From Pedobacter steynii (GTDB taxonomy: Bacteria; Bacteroidota; Bacteroidia; Sphingobacteriales; Sphingobacteriaceae), in contig NZ_FNGY01000007.1 in assembly GCF_900103665.1 (NCBI RefSeq), positions 310,001 through 374,000 on the forward strand: 64,000 nucleotides of DNA. Direction: 5' to 3'. A program made the translations under genes and the position numbers. Positions 9,006-19,052 of the stretch are shown in pieces. The stretch's first letter is position 1; every line of letters begins with the position of its first letter. Below the pieces are notes generated by a model that searched no databases, was not told the DNA's origin, and saw nothing but the letters and a program-made list of their open reading frames with translations.

Positions 9006-10109
9006 TTACGGTTTGATCACGTTACCTTCGCGAAGTTCTTCAGATGGTTCCGTAACAATTTCATCACCAGCATTAAGTTCGCCAAAAATCTCAGTTTTAC
9101 CATCCGTTAATCTTCCTTTTTTAACGTTTACCTTTACGGCTTTATTTTGTACCACTTTCCAGACAAAGATCCCCTCAGCGGTCTCGAGAACAGCTTTTCT
9201 GGGAACCGTAAAAGTACTGGCATTTGCCGGAAGCGGGATATGAACCTCGGCCACCATTCCCGGCAACAACTCTTTGCTGGTATTCGGTACGTCTATTTCT
9301 ACCCTTTCTGAACGCAGGCGCAAATCCAGCGCACCAGATAAGCGTTTTACTTTTGCGGTAAAGGTTTTTTCAGGCATCGACTTTACGCTAAAAGTCACCT
9401 CATGTCCATCTTTCAGGTAACCGGTATACACCTCAGGTATGGAAACTGCCAGACGAAGATTTTTCTGTTCCTGCAAGGTGAACAAGGGAAATTCAGACCC
9501 TTTCCCTGAAGGGCCTACATAAGCCCCTAAATTCACATTCCTGGCGGTGATAATTCCATTAAAAGGCGCGCGAATCTCCAGGTAGTCCCTGATATTGCTG
9601 ACTTCTTTATAGGAAGCTTTTGCCGCTTCGAACTGTGCCAGATCCGAATTTCTACGGGCAACAGCCTGGTCAAGGTCATTCTTCGAAATCGTACCAGGGG
9701 TTTTACTTGTTTCATATAAGCGGTCGTAATTTGCTTTACTTGCCGTATACAGCGCTTCCTGAGCCTTCAATCTGGACTGGGCAGCTGCTAACTGCGAATT
9801 CGTTTCGGGCGCCTCCAGTGTCATCAATAGCTGTCCCTTGCTCACTTCCGATCCAATGTCTACTTTTAAAGTTTTCACAAAGCTGCTCACCTTGGCATAG
9901 AGATCTACCTGTTGAAAGGCACTCAGCTCCCCCGGCAACTGCAAAGCCGTGGAAAGTTTTTCTTTTTCTAGTTTAAAGGTAGCGATCTCCGGCTTTTTCT
10001 CTGTGCTGGTCACTTCCTTTTTTGCGGTGGCGGTACAACCGTTGATGATCGTCAACAGGGCTAAACTTCCTGTTAAGATCATGGCATTTCGTGTGCTGTT
10101 TGTTCTCAT
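9006..10109 (-). CDS. RND efflux periplasmic adaptor (membrane fusion protein)
   Basis: This 367-residue AcrA/MexA-type lipoprotein has its lipobox at NGC (Cys 25). It shows the biotinyl-lipoyl-like first half (QVDLYAKVSSFVKTLKVDIGSEVSKGQLL), a coiled-coil hairpin (about 100-160), the second lipoyl half (IRAPFNGIITARNVNLGAYV), a beta-barrel domain and a membrane-proximal domain. It links the inner-membrane pump to the outer-membrane channel. It is the third gene of a minus-strand operon, 36 bp after the pump gene. Confidence 0.93.
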   Translation of the reverse strand: MRTNSTRNAMILTGSLALLTIINGCTATAKKEVTSTEKKPEIATFKLEKEKLSTALQLPGELSAFQQVDLYAKVSSFVKTLKVDIGSEVSKGQLLMTLEAPETNSQLAAAQSRLKAQEALYTASKANYDRLYETSKTPGTISKNDLDQAVARRNSDLAQFEAAKASYKEVSNIRDYLEIRAPFNGIITARNVNLGAYVGPSGKGSEFPLFTLQEQKNLRLAVSIPEVYTGYLKDGHEVTFSVKSMPEKTFTAKVKRLSGALDLRLRSERVEIDVPNTSKELLPGMVAEVHIPLPANASTFTVPRKAVLETAEGIFVWKVVQNKAVKVNVKKGRLTDGKTEIFGELNAGDEIVTEPSEELREGNVIKP

Positions 10110-10145
10110 TAGTTTATATTTTATGCAGGACCAGGTCCTTATTAA

Positions 10146-13100
10146 TTAATCTTCTAATCCTTTGATGTAATGTTTACTCTCTTTATCCTCCGGATCTAAG
10201 GAGATGGAAGCCGTAGAAACCTTTCCCTGAACCCATGCAAACACGAGTGGCAGAATGATCAGCACGGCAAAGGTGGAGGCAATCAAACCGCCGATCACGG
10301 CTCTTCCCAAAGGAGAAACCTGATCGCCACCTTCTCCATGTCCAATCGCCATCGGCAGCATTCCTGCAACCATCGCCACACTGGTCATGATGATAGGTCT
10401 GATCCTTAAAGCCGCAGCTTCTCTGGCCGATTCCAGTGCATTGCCATTGTGTAATCGCAAATGCTCCGCGTTCGTGATGAGCAAAACCGCATTAGCAATA
10501 GATACACCTACCGACATGATGATCCCCATATAGGATTGAAGGTTCAGCGTAGACCCCGTTAGTTTTAATAAAAGTAAGGAACCCAAAACCACCGCAGGCA
10601 CCGTGGTCAAAATAACCAATGGCACTTTAAAGGATTGGAAATTCGCAGAGAGCATCAGAAAGATCACCACAATGGCCACCAAAAGTCCTGACTGCAGGCT
10701 CCCCAATGTCTCGTCCAGCACTTTGATCATTCCTACAGGCTGTACAATTAATCCCCTTGGCAGCTCCCCTACCGAGCTGATCGCTTTTTGGACATCTTTA
10801 GCTGCAGCACCAAGGTCCATTTTATTCAGGTTTGCCGTAACCGAAAGGTAAGGCATAGCCCCTAAATTATCATTCTCTCCATAAGTGGTATCGGAAGTGA
10901 TCGTCGCAACGTCACTTAACACCGGGCGGTTTACATTTCTCAGTAAAGGAATCTCCCCCAAATCTTCTTTACTGTTCATTTGATTAAAAGGCACCTGAAC
11001 CTGTACGCTATACGCAAGATTGATCTTTTCATCGATCCATATGTTTTTATCTGTATACCTCGAAGAAGAGGTGGAAGCCACGAGAGACCTTGAAATATCA
11101 GTCAGGTCTACGCCCAATTGTGCCGCTTTAACCCGGTCGATATTGACGTTCAACGAGGGATACTTAACGGCTTGTGCCAACTGAATATCCCGCAGATAAG
11201 GAATGCTTTGCAAGGCCTTCATTACCTTTCTCGCATACACTTCATTCTGGGCTTTGTTCTTCCCTGCAATGCGGACCTCGACCGGAGTTGGAGAACCCTG
11301 ACTCAGCACTTTATCCGTGAGTTCAATCGGTTCAAAAGAAAGCTTAACATCAGGTTCCAGTGCTTTCACCCTTTCCCTCAGCTGATCTTTAAATTCTTCC
11401 ATATCGCCATGATAATCCTTAAACCCAACCTGGAAGACCGCTTCGTGCGGACCAGCCATAAACAGGTAGATCGGGTTTACGGAGAATAAAGCAGGATGTT
11501 GCCCCACATATACAGAAGAGATGGACAAGTGTTCCGGACCAACGATATTTTTTAATTCTTTCAGAATCACCTGTACCTTTTCTTCTGTACGCTCTAACCT
11601 CGTCCCGTCTGGTGCGCGCATTCTCAATTGAAACTGACTGGAATTCACTTTAGGTAAAACATCCCTTCCGATATTGCTCAGCAATAAAGCTGCAGCACCG
11701 ACAATCAGCACGAGATAACCTAAGACCACGATTTTCCGGTGCGGCATGATGCGGTCAAGAAAGCGCATGAAACGATTCCTAAAGCGCTCAAAGAGAGAAA
11801 CTTTTCCATCATTATTAAAATCTTCACGTTCTACCAGTACTTTCTTTTGATTTAAAGTATCCTTTTCTGATTCCAGACTCAATCCGGTTTCTTTGAATAC
11901 CGCTTCATCTTCTGTGATCTCTGCACCATGTGGTTTTGCTTTCTTCGGATGTGCCACCATCAGCCAGTTGGCCATGATCGGTACAAATGTTTGTGATAAG
12001 AAAAAAGAAACAATCATGGAGAAGCCAATGGCCAGAGCCAATGGCAGGAACAGCGCACCCGGAATGCCCGACATGGTAAATGCAGGTGCAAATACGGCCA
12101 GGATACAAAACAGGATCAATAGTTTAGGAAAAGCAATCTCCTTACAGGCGTCCCAGATGGCCAGAGCCTTGGGTTTACCCATATCAAAATGCTGGTGAAT
12201 GTTTTCAATCGTTACCGTCGACTCATCCACAAGGATTCCGATCGCCAGTGCCAATCCACTCAAAGACATAATGTTAATCGTTTGTCCGAAAAGCTTCAAA
12301 AACAGCACCCCGGCAACGATGGAAGTCGGTATCGTGAGGATCACGATCAATGCGGCACGCTTATCTCCAAGAAACAGGAGCACCATCAAACCCGTTAATA
12401 AAGCACCGATCACCCCTTCACTGATCAAACTTTTCACGGCATTGATCACATATACGGACTGGTCAAATTCGTAGGAGAGCTTCACATCTTCCGGCAGGGT
12501 ATTCTGAATCGCCGGCAAATTTTCTTTGAGCTTGCTCACCACATCCCAGGTGGAGGCATCGCCGGATTTGGCAATACTGAGGTATACAGAACGTTTGCCA
12601 TTGATCAGCGCATAACCTGCTGTCGCATCCGCTCCGTCTTTCACTACGGCCACATCGCGCAGGTACAGGTTTTGCACCCCACCTTTAAACAAAGGGATAT
12701 TCTCAAATTCTTTAACTTTTTGAATCGTATAGTTTGTTGGGGTCAGGTAGTTTTGATTGCCCATACGCACATTCCCTGATGGCGCCGTTTGGTTGTTCAC
12801 CTTAATCGCTTCTACCACCTGATCCACGGTCATGTTATGAGAACGCAACAACTCAGGATCGACATTAATCTCGATCGTCCTGATGTTTCCGCCAAACGGA
12901 GCCGGCGATAAGAGTCCGGGGATCGCGGTAAAGGAAGCACGCACATACGTGTTGGCAAGATCCTGCAATTCATTATTAGAACGTATGGGACTGCTCAGCA
13001 CCAATTGTCCGACGGGCAAGGAAGAAGCATCAAACCTGATGATAAAGGGAGGCTGAGAACCCGGCGGAAAGATTGCCTGTGCCCTGTTCGACAAAGCGCT

Positions 13101-13424
13101 GAGCTCTGAGGCGGCCTGCGCCATATTTGTTCCCTCATAATAAGTCAGCTTCATCAACATCAGTCCCTGCACATTTTTGGTCTCAATGGTTTTTACCCCG
13201 CTTGCAAAAAGCAATATATTGATGTATTGTTTCCCGAAATAAGCCTCCATTTGTGTAGGCGTATATCCCCCGAAAGGATGGGCTATATAAATGACAGGAA
13301 GGTTCATTTTAGGTAAGATATCTACCTTAATATCTTTGATGGCACCGATTCCGAAGAAGAACAATCCGGCAACAAGTACCAGGATCGAGATCGGCTTTCT
13401 AAGTGCAAAACGTATTAAATTCAT
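10146..13424 (-). CDS. RND efflux pump permease (AcrB/HAE-type)
   Basis: This 1092-residue inner-membrane pump is driven by the proton-motive force. It has the expected layout: TM1 at about 12-30, a large periplasmic loop (porter and docking subdomains), a TM2-6 bundle at about 340-490, a cytoplasmic linker longer than in AcrB (about 495-560, acidic and Lys-rich, with ITEDEAVF), TM7 (about 570), a second periplasmic loop and TM8-12. The TM4 relay motif reads ILVDESTVTIEN, with Asp-Glu where AcrB has Asp-Asp. Substrates may be drugs, solvents or bile-like compounds; it lacks clear signs of a metal (HME) pump, but that cannot be excluded. It lies 11 bp after the TolC gene. Confidence 0.94.
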   Translation of the reverse strand: MNLIRFALRKPISILVLVAGLFFFGIGAIKDIKVDILPKMNLPVIYIAHPFGGYTPTQMEAYFGKQYINILLFASGVKTIETKNVQGLMLMKLTYYEGTNMAQAASELSALSNRAQAIFPPGSQPPFIIRFDASSLPVGQLVLSSPIRSNNELQDLANTYVRASFTAIPGLLSPAPFGGNIRTIEINVDPELLRSHNMTVDQVVEAIKVNNQTAPSGNVRMGNQNYLTPTNYTIQKVKEFENIPLFKGGVQNLYLRDVAVVKDGADATAGYALINGKRSVYLSIAKSGDASTWDVVSKLKENLPAIQNTLPEDVKLSYEFDQSVYVINAVKSLISEGVIGALLTGLMVLLFLGDKRAALIVILTIPTSIVAGVLFLKLFGQTINIMSLSGLALAIGILVDESTVTIENIHQHFDMGKPKALAIWDACKEIAFPKLLILFCILAVFAPAFTMSGIPGALFLPLALAIGFSMIVSFFLSQTFVPIMANWLMVAHPKKAKPHGAEITEDEAVFKETGLSLESEKDTLNQKKVLVEREDFNNDGKVSLFERFRNRFMRFLDRIMPHRKIVVLGYLVLIVGAAALLLSNIGRDVLPKVNSSQFQLRMRAPDGTRLERTEEKVQVILKELKNIVGPEHLSISSVYVGQHPALFSVNPIYLFMAGPHEAVFQVGFKDYHGDMEEFKDQLRERVKALEPDVKLSFEPIELTDKVLSQGSPTPVEVRIAGKNKAQNEVYARKVMKALQSIPYLRDIQLAQAVKYPSLNVNIDRVKAAQLGVDLTDISRSLVASTSSSRYTDKNIWIDEKINLAYSVQVQVPFNQMNSKEDLGEIPLLRNVNRPVLSDVATITSDTTYGENDNLGAMPYLSVTANLNKMDLGAAAKDVQKAISSVGELPRGLIVQPVGMIKVLDETLGSLQSGLLVAIVVIFLMLSANFQSFKVPLVILTTVPAVVLGSLLLLKLTGSTLNLQSYMGIIMSVGVSIANAVLLITNAEHLRLHNGNALESAREAAALRIRPIIMTSVAMVAGMLPMAIGHGEGGDQVSPLGRAVIGGLIASTFAVLIILPLVFAWVQGKVSTASISLDPEDKESKHYIKGLED

Positions 13425-13435
13425 GTAAGGGCTAA

Positions 13436-14833
13436 TTAAAATTCGTTGATAAACAGGTCAAAATTTCCAAGTGCAGCAGATTTCAGCAGCAAGGCCTGCC
13501 ATACATTGGTATAGGCAATATCCCGGTCTGTTTCTGCCCTGTTGAGGGTATACAAAGCCTGAGTGAGGTCTACAATTGTGCTGAGCCCGTTTTTATATAA
13601 AGTACTTTTTTGCAGATAGGCATCTGAGGCCGCCTTCACCTGAACAGGTGCTTCGTTATAGTTGTCGACCGCATTTTTCAGTTTCACATTGGCCATCGCA
13701 ACCTGTGCCTGTAACTGCTGTCCGGCAAGTTCGTATTCGTTTTGCAATCCTTTAGAAAGGTATTCCTGTGCCCTAACCTGAGGATGAGCCCTCAGTATGC
13801 TCGTCAGGTTCCAGACCATTCCAACCCCTACAAGGTAATTCCCCCTTACCGGGTTGATGCCATCGGCGTAATTTTGGGTAAAGGCAGTTTGGTTTTGCGC
13901 ATAGGCGGAACTAAAGCCTGATCCCCTGCCCTGCATTACCCCGAACAGAGAAAAGCTGGGGTAATAAGATTTGCGGAACAACTTCGCTTGTTCATCGCTC
14001 AGCTCCACCCTGTTGCGGTAATATTTTAACAGTGGATGGGCATTTTCATTGAGCAGGCTGTCCTGATACAAAATCCCGGGTACGCGCGTGATGGAGGCAG
14101 TATCCAGGACCATATCTGTTGCGGTAATGCCCATCAGTATGCCCAACCGGTTTGCCTGTTCCTGTTCCAGATCTTTAGCCTTGGTTAAGGCAATTTTGGC
14201 ACTGGAAACTTCGGCTTTGGCCAAAGAAGAATCTACTCCTGCAATCAGTCCGTTGCTGGCCCTGATGACTGCGGTATTCTTAAAGGTAATTGCCCGGTCG
14301 AGGTTTCGTTCCTGCGATTTGCGAAGCCTTTGGGCAGCAATGAGGTTCAGGTAAGCCGCTGAAACCCGGATTTCGTGCTGAAACTTCTCCTGTGCCAGGT
14401 CGTTTTCATCTCTTTTGAGCAGCGTTTGAGCAACTTTGATTTTCTCTTTTATCCTTCCGAAGGTAAAGAAGTCCCAGTTTATGTTGGCAAGGTATAGCGC
14501 GCCAAAAGCAGCGTTCCAGTTCTGGCGGTCGAGGGATGGTCCGCTGGATGCAACCCCCAATCCGCCTAAGCCGTATGAAGGCCCGTTTTGTCCGTTAATC
14601 GTTCCGTAGTCCTGCTGTGCGGATAAACTCAGATTGGGCAGGTAATCCCGGCGGGCCTGCTGAACACCTGCTTCTGAAGCGCTCACATAATTCCCCTTTG
14701 CTTTAATGCTCCCGTAATTATTTAAGGCAGTGCTGATCGCATCTTTCAATTTGAGCATTTGTGCACCTGCGCCCGGGCTGCCAAGGGTCAAAATACCGAA
14801 TAGTGTAATTACAAATAATAAGGGTTTAGGCAT
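13436..14833 (-). CDS. TolC-family outer-membrane efflux channel
   Basis: This protein has 465 residues from the ATG at 14833, which gives a proper signal peptide (MPKPLLFVITLFG, cleavage at GAQ). The frame extends upstream only to a TTG at 14854, which I did not use. Two OEP repeats are visible (about 25-220 and 240-455), rich in long alpha-helices with A/Q/N heptads, as in the trimeric alpha-barrel tunnel. It is the first gene of the operon channel-pump-adaptor-AraC, so the operon promoter must lie in 14834-15008. I saw no consensus promoter there with confidence. Confidence 0.92.
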   Translation of the reverse strand: MPKPLLFVITLFGILTLGSPGAGAQMLKLKDAISTALNNYGSIKAKGNYVSASEAGVQQARRDYLPNLSLSAQQDYGTINGQNGPSYGLGGLGVASSGPSLDRQNWNAAFGALYLANINWDFFTFGRIKEKIKVAQTLLKRDENDLAQEKFQHEIRVSAAYLNLIAAQRLRKSQERNLDRAITFKNTAVIRASNGLIAGVDSSLAKAEVSSAKIALTKAKDLEQEQANRLGILMGITATDMVLDTASITRVPGILYQDSLLNENAHPLLKYYRNRVELSDEQAKLFRKSYYPSFSLFGVMQGRGSGFSSAYAQNQTAFTQNYADGINPVRGNYLVGVGMVWNLTSILRAHPQVRAQEYLSKGLQNEYELAGQQLQAQVAMANVKLKNAVDNYNEAPVQVKAASDAYLQKSTLYKNGLSTIVDLTQALYTLNRAETDRDIAYTNVWQALLLKSAALGNFDLFINEF

Positions 14834-15008
14834 GGTGTATGATTTACACCACAAATTTATCCCCTGCCCATAAAATCAAAGTATTCAGTTCAAACCAATA
14901 ATTATGAAATTCAAACAATTGTGCTGCTTTGGCATTAATGACATTTCCATTACAAGTCAAATATCGCACCCTCCACCTTCCGTTGCTGCGGTGGAAAGAT
15001 AATTTATA

Positions 15009-16487
15009 TTATAAAAAGTTCCAGGCCTTCACATGGGAGTCCCGGTGCTCTTTTTTTACGATCTCATTAAATTGTTGAATGAGCTCCGGATGGTTTGCCG
15101 CCTGGTCCCTGCTTTCGCTGCGATCAGTTTTCAGGTTAAAGAGCTGCCATGGACTTTGCGGATCTTTTTTCACATTGACGCGAACGCCTTTCCAATCTCC
15201 CATTCTGATGGCCAGTTGTCCGCCTTTTTCAGGATATTCGAAATAAAGGTATTCATGCTTTTTCTGTTGGTCATCTTTTCCCGTTAAGGTAGGAAGAAAG
15301 GACAGCCCATCGGTATCTTCCAGCTTTTGGCCGGTCAGCTCTGCCATCGTCGCCAACAGGTCGTATTGTGCAGACACCAGGTTTGTTGTAGATCCAGGTT
15401 TAATTTTCCCCGGCCATCTGGCCAGAAAAGGCTCCCGGATTCCACCTTCATACACATCCATCTTTAATCCTTTCAATCCATCAACACTGTTAAAGAACTT
15501 TGCATTTACCCCACCATTAAAAGTCGTCCCGTTATCACTGGAAAACATAATGATCGTATTTTCATCCAGCCCCAGGTCTTTCAGTCTTTTCATGATAAGG
15601 CCCACCTGTTTATCCAGAAAGGTAATCATTGCGGCATAGGTTGAGTATGGGTATTTGTTTGCCGCATAGCCCTGTTGCCCGTAATAAGGTCTTTCTTTGA
15701 ACTTTCCGATATATTCTTTTACGTCCTGATCCGGTGCCTGTAAAGAAACATGTGGCAGTGGATAAGGCAGGTATAGAAAGAAAGGATTTTCCTTGTTGCT
15801 ATCGATAAAAGCAAGCGCCTTTTCCGTCATCTTTTCAGGCGCATAAACTTTGCCTTTATAATAATCAAAATCTTTATCCGTCGCCTTTGCCGAATCTAAT
15901 TGTTTATGGACATTGATAAAAGTATTGCCCAGTGTATCCCATTTTTCATTTTCCCATAAATGGGTCGGGTAAAAACTATGCGCTTGTTTTTGATCCAGAA
16001 GACCATAGTAATAGTCAAAGCCTTGTTTCAATGGAGAACCTTCCGTAGCATTCATTCCCAAGCCCCATTTACCCACCAGCGCCGTTTTATACCCAGCCCG
16101 CTGCATTAAGCGCGCAACGGTCAGTGTTCCTGCTTTTAAAGGCATTTGTCCGCGTTCTGTACTATCAGGAAATCCACCCAACTCGAAATTTCCACGGATA
16201 TAAGAATGACCGCCATGTTTGCCTGTCATCAGCATTGCCCTGGCCGGGGCACAAACAGGCGTGCCGCTATAATGATCGGTAAACTTCATCCCCTGTCTGG
16301 CCATCTTGTCCAGGTTTGGCGTTTTGATCTTTTTCTGGCCATAAGGGCCGGTTTCAGCATAACCAAGGTCGTCCGCATAGATGTAAATCACATTTGGTTT
16401 TTGTGTATTTTGCTGACTGTATGCTGCACTGCATTGCAGGAAAACCGCTGCAATTATGAGCAGCTTTGAAAACAGTTTATTTTCCAT
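15009..16487 (-). CDS. Secreted sulfatase (S1 family, formylglycine-dependent)
   Basis: This 492-residue sulfatase has a Sec signal peptide (about 1-24, AYSQ). The formylglycine motif C-A-P-A-R is at Cys 79, followed by LMTGKHGGH. Metal-binding residues are visible as ADD (D39, D40) and SSDNGTT (about 317). Conversion of Cys 79 needs an anaerobic or FGE-type maturase encoded elsewhere. Its start codon lies inside the 3' end of the alpha-L-fucosidase gene (11-bp overlap), so the two are co-translated. The pairing suggests removal of sulfate from a fucose-containing glycan. The exact substrate is inferred from context only. Confidence 0.92.
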   Translation of the reverse strand: MENKLFSKLLIIAAVFLQCSAAYSQQNTQKPNVIYIYADDLGYAETGPYGQKKIKTPNLDKMARQGMKFTDHYSGTPVCAPARAMLMTGKHGGHSYIRGNFELGGFPDSTERGQMPLKAGTLTVARLMQRAGYKTALVGKWGLGMNATEGSPLKQGFDYYYGLLDQKQAHSFYPTHLWENEKWDTLGNTFINVHKQLDSAKATDKDFDYYKGKVYAPEKMTEKALAFIDSNKENPFFLYLPYPLPHVSLQAPDQDVKEYIGKFKERPYYGQQGYAANKYPYSTYAAMITFLDKQVGLIMKRLKDLGLDENTIIMFSSDNGTTFNGGVNAKFFNSVDGLKGLKMDVYEGGIREPFLARWPGKIKPGSTTNLVSAQYDLLATMAELTGQKLEDTDGLSFLPTLTGKDDQQKKHEYLYFEYPEKGGQLAIRMGDWKGVRVNVKKDPQSPWQLFNLKTDRSESRDQAANHPELIQQFNEIVKKEHRDSHVKAWNFL

Positions 16488-17991
16488 AGTTGATCTTTCT
16501 CAGGCTTTTAGATTTTGTATCTGAAACTGCAAAATGGCTGATGGATGGAATGCCATTGGAAGCGGTAATGCTTAACCTGATCTTTGCAGCATGCTCATAT
16601 TTAGGAAGTGTAATGATCTTACAGGCACCAATTTCATCTCCTTTATAAACAGTCTTCCAGGTGCCATCGAAAATTGCTATAGAAAAGTGTTGAACATGAA
16701 AATTTCTGATGGTAGAGAATCCATCACTCAGTGATTTCATTTCCGGTTGCTCCATAATCGTGATTCTATTGATTTTTTTGTTCAGGTCCATCTCTAAAGA
16801 AGCAATGGAATCTCCGGCAGTCCACCAGGTTTCCAGGCTATAATCATTTGCCTTCTCTGCTCCTCTTTTAGGATCACTATCCGTACTCGAAGCTTTTATC
16901 GCGGCATTAAAAGCCAGATTCTGATAACCGGCAGACAATGGTTTTTTGCCACCTTTAATTCCAACCCGCTCTGCCAATTCAATAATCCTGGCGCTTTCAT
17001 GCGCTCTGATGCGGCCATGCTGATCGGGTGGAACGTTAAGAATCATGATGTTATTATTTGCCGTAGTCCAATAAAACAGTTCTTCCAGTTCATCTACTCC
17101 TCTGGCAGGCAAGATTGCTTTTTTCTGGAACCAGTTCCAGCGATCGGAAAGGCAAAGGGTATGTTCCAGGATCAGGTAATGATTCTCCTTGTTATACATA
17201 TATAACTTAGGGTCGTCCCACCTCGCCAGATTTGGGTCTTTAGTCCTGAAATCTACAGGCCAGAAACGGATAGGATCGCCTTCCTGCATATCCTCTGGCT
17301 GCTGAACGGCGGTAATATTTTCTTTTTTTCCGATCGTATGGTTTACGGTAACCAAACAGCCCGGCTGCAGTTTTTTGATGTGTGCATATACTTCCGCTAA
17401 TTTCCAGTCGGCATCTTTCTTTGCCCATCCCCCGTCAAACCAGAGCTCACAGATGTTTCCGTAATTGCTCAGCAATTCGGTCAGCTGTTTTTTCATAAAG
17501 CTGACATAAGCATCCGGATTGGGGTCATTATGCGAAGGCTCATGCCTGTCCCATAACGAGTAATACAAGCCGAGCTCTATACCATATTTTTTACAGGCTT
17601 TCGCTACCGCAGCCACTACATCCGTTTTTACGGGAGAAGAGGCGACGTCATAGTCCGTGTATTTGCTATTCCACAGCGCGAATCCATCGTGATGTTTGGT
17701 CACCAGGATCACATACCTGAAACCTGCTTCTTTTGCTGTTTTCACCCATTGATCACAATCCAGCTGATCTGGCTGATAAGAGGAAACCGGCAGTTTTCCG
17801 TCCGACCATTCCGTTTCATTAAAGGTATTCAGTCCGAAATGGATGAACATTCCATAGCCTCTTTTGATTTGTGAAAGCTGCAGTGCAGACGGCTTTTGCG
17901 CTTTCGAGACCGATATTAAAAAAAAAGGCAAAGCAAGGAATAGCAATAAAGTTCCCTTTATTATTTTAGATCTGTTGAATTGGACAAACAT
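16477..17991 (-). CDS. Alpha-L-fucosidase (GH29), secreted
   Basis: This 504-residue GH29 retaining glycosidase releases alpha-linked L-fucose. After a signal peptide (about 1-31, SKAQ), the TIM barrel (about 38-350) shows GMFIHFGLNTF, the KHHDGF motif (99-104) and the nucleophile Asp 186 in CELWFDGGW. Residues of about 360-495 form a beta-sandwich of the discoidin/F5-F8 type (KASSTDSDPKRGAEKANDYS, then TWWTAGD), probably carbohydrate-binding. It is the first gene of a two-gene unit with the sulfatase. There is no SusCD pair next to it, so it is a minimal glycan-processing operon. Confidence 0.93.
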   Translation of the reverse strand: MFVQFNRSKIIKGTLLLFLALPFFLISVSKAQKPSALQLSQIKRGYGMFIHFGLNTFNETEWSDGKLPVSSYQPDQLDCDQWVKTAKEAGFRYVILVTKHHDGFALWNSKYTDYDVASSPVKTDVVAAVAKACKKYGIELGLYYSLWDRHEPSHNDPNPDAYVSFMKKQLTELLSNYGNICELWFDGGWAKKDADWKLAEVYAHIKKLQPGCLVTVNHTIGKKENITAVQQPEDMQEGDPIRFWPVDFRTKDPNLARWDDPKLYMYNKENHYLILEHTLCLSDRWNWFQKKAILPARGVDELEELFYWTTANNNIMILNVPPDQHGRIRAHESARIIELAERVGIKGGKKPLSAGYQNLAFNAAIKASSTDSDPKRGAEKANDYSLETWWTAGDSIASLEMDLNKKINRITIMEQPEMKSLSDGFSTIRNFHVQHFSIAIFDGTWKTVYKGDEIGACKIITLPKYEHAAKIRLSITASNGIPSISHFAVSDTKSKSLRKINYGK

Positions 17992-18114
17992 ATGTTTTGG
18001 TTTATTTGGTTACGGGTTTCAAATGTGTTGATTGTGTGGTTAAACGAAAGTAAAGAATTCTTTTTCTATTTCCTCAATTTCCCCCTTTATCCTATGGAAT
18101 CGCTATAATTTACT

Positions 18115-18122
18115 TAAATTTG
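18115..18122 (+). promoter_or_regulatory. Promoter -7 box for the EamA exporter
   Basis: TAAATTTG matches TAnnTTTG 26 bp before the ATG at 18149. I see no good -33 TTTG at the right distance, so this is a partial match. Confidence 0.35.
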
Positions 18123-18148
18123 CCCCCTCATTTAACTCCCGGCCCATC

Positions 18149-19006
18149 ATGAAAAACAATCGACTGCTTCAGATACCACCATTACCCGCAGTTTTATTGG
18201 CCATCATCAGTGTTCAGGCCGGGGCTGCAATTGCAAAAGGTCTCTTTCCGGCAATAGGTCCGGCGAGTACCGCTTCTTTGAGGATTGGCTTATCAGCCGT
18301 CATCCTATTCATCGCCAACAGGCCAAATCTCAGAACGCTCAGTAAAGTACAATGGAAAGCGGTGATGCTTTATGGCCTGGTATTGGGCGCGATGAACCTG
18401 ATATTTTACATGGCCATTAAGAGGATCCCCCTTGCACTGGGCGTTACTCTGGAATTTATTGGTCCACTGTTGCTGGCCGTATTAAACTCCAAGAAGGTCA
18501 TGGATTACCTTTGGGTATTGCTCGCCGCAGTAGGAATCGCACTGATCGCCCCATGGTCCGAGAAAGGATTGGATTTAACCGGTGTCCTGCTGGCTTTACT
18601 TGCCGGCGGATTATGGGCAACCTATATTGTTCTTGGCGGCAAAATCTCTAAGGTAATGAAAGGCGGAGATGCCGTTTCTGTAGGGATGATTTTCGCGACA
18701 TTACTGGTTGTTCCGTTTGGAATTGGCAGTGGGGGATTTGGGAATTTAACGCCTGGTTTGCTTTTGATGGGTGCCGCATTGGCCCTCCTGTCCAGCGCTA
18801 TTCCTTTTACCCTCGAAATGAGTGCACTTAGTCAGATGCCGGCACGGACCTTCAGTATTCTCATGAGCCTGGAACCTGCGGTTGCTGCATTGTGCGGAAT
18901 AGTATTCCTAAACGAGCACCTTTCCCTGGTCGAATACCTCTCCGTAGCCCTTGTGATCATCGCCAGCGCAGGTGCTACAATTACTTCAAAAAGGGAGACA
19001 TTATAA
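18149..19006 (+). CDS. EamA/RhtA-like inner-membrane exporter
   Basis: This 285-residue drug/metabolite transporter superfamily protein has about ten hydrophobic helices forming two EamA repeats (about 10-135 and 145-280). It closely resembles the RhtA (threonine/homoserine exporter) branch: ISVQAGAAIAKGLFPAIGP near the N-terminus and a SSAIPFTLEMSALSQMPARTFSILMSLEPAVAAL-type segment in the second repeat, of which the core is MSLEPAVAAL. It probably exports small amino acids or related metabolites. It has a short gap to the AraC gene downstream on the same strand (46 bp) and may be co-transcribed with it. Confidence 0.87.
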   Translation: MKNNRLLQIPPLPAVLLAIISVQAGAAIAKGLFPAIGPASTASLRIGLSAVILFIANRPNLRTLSKVQWKAVMLYGLVLGAMNLIFYMAIKRIPLALGVTLEFIGPLLLAVLNSKKVMDYLWVLLAAVGIALIAPWSEKGLDLTGVLLALLAGGLWATYIVLGGKISKVMKGGDAVSVGMIFATLLVVPFGIGSGGFGNLTPGLLLMGAALALLSSAIPFTLEMSALSQMPARTFSILMSLEPAVAALCGIVFLNEHLSLVEYLSVALVIIASAGATITSKRETL

Positions 19007-19052
19007 TTCCAATTTGAGCGTTATCTTCTAGAACCAATTCACATGCATCCCT

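Noticed and set aside
11118..12474. Several plus-strand open frames of 69-123 codons
   Set aside because: They are shadows of the RND pump gene on the opposite strand.
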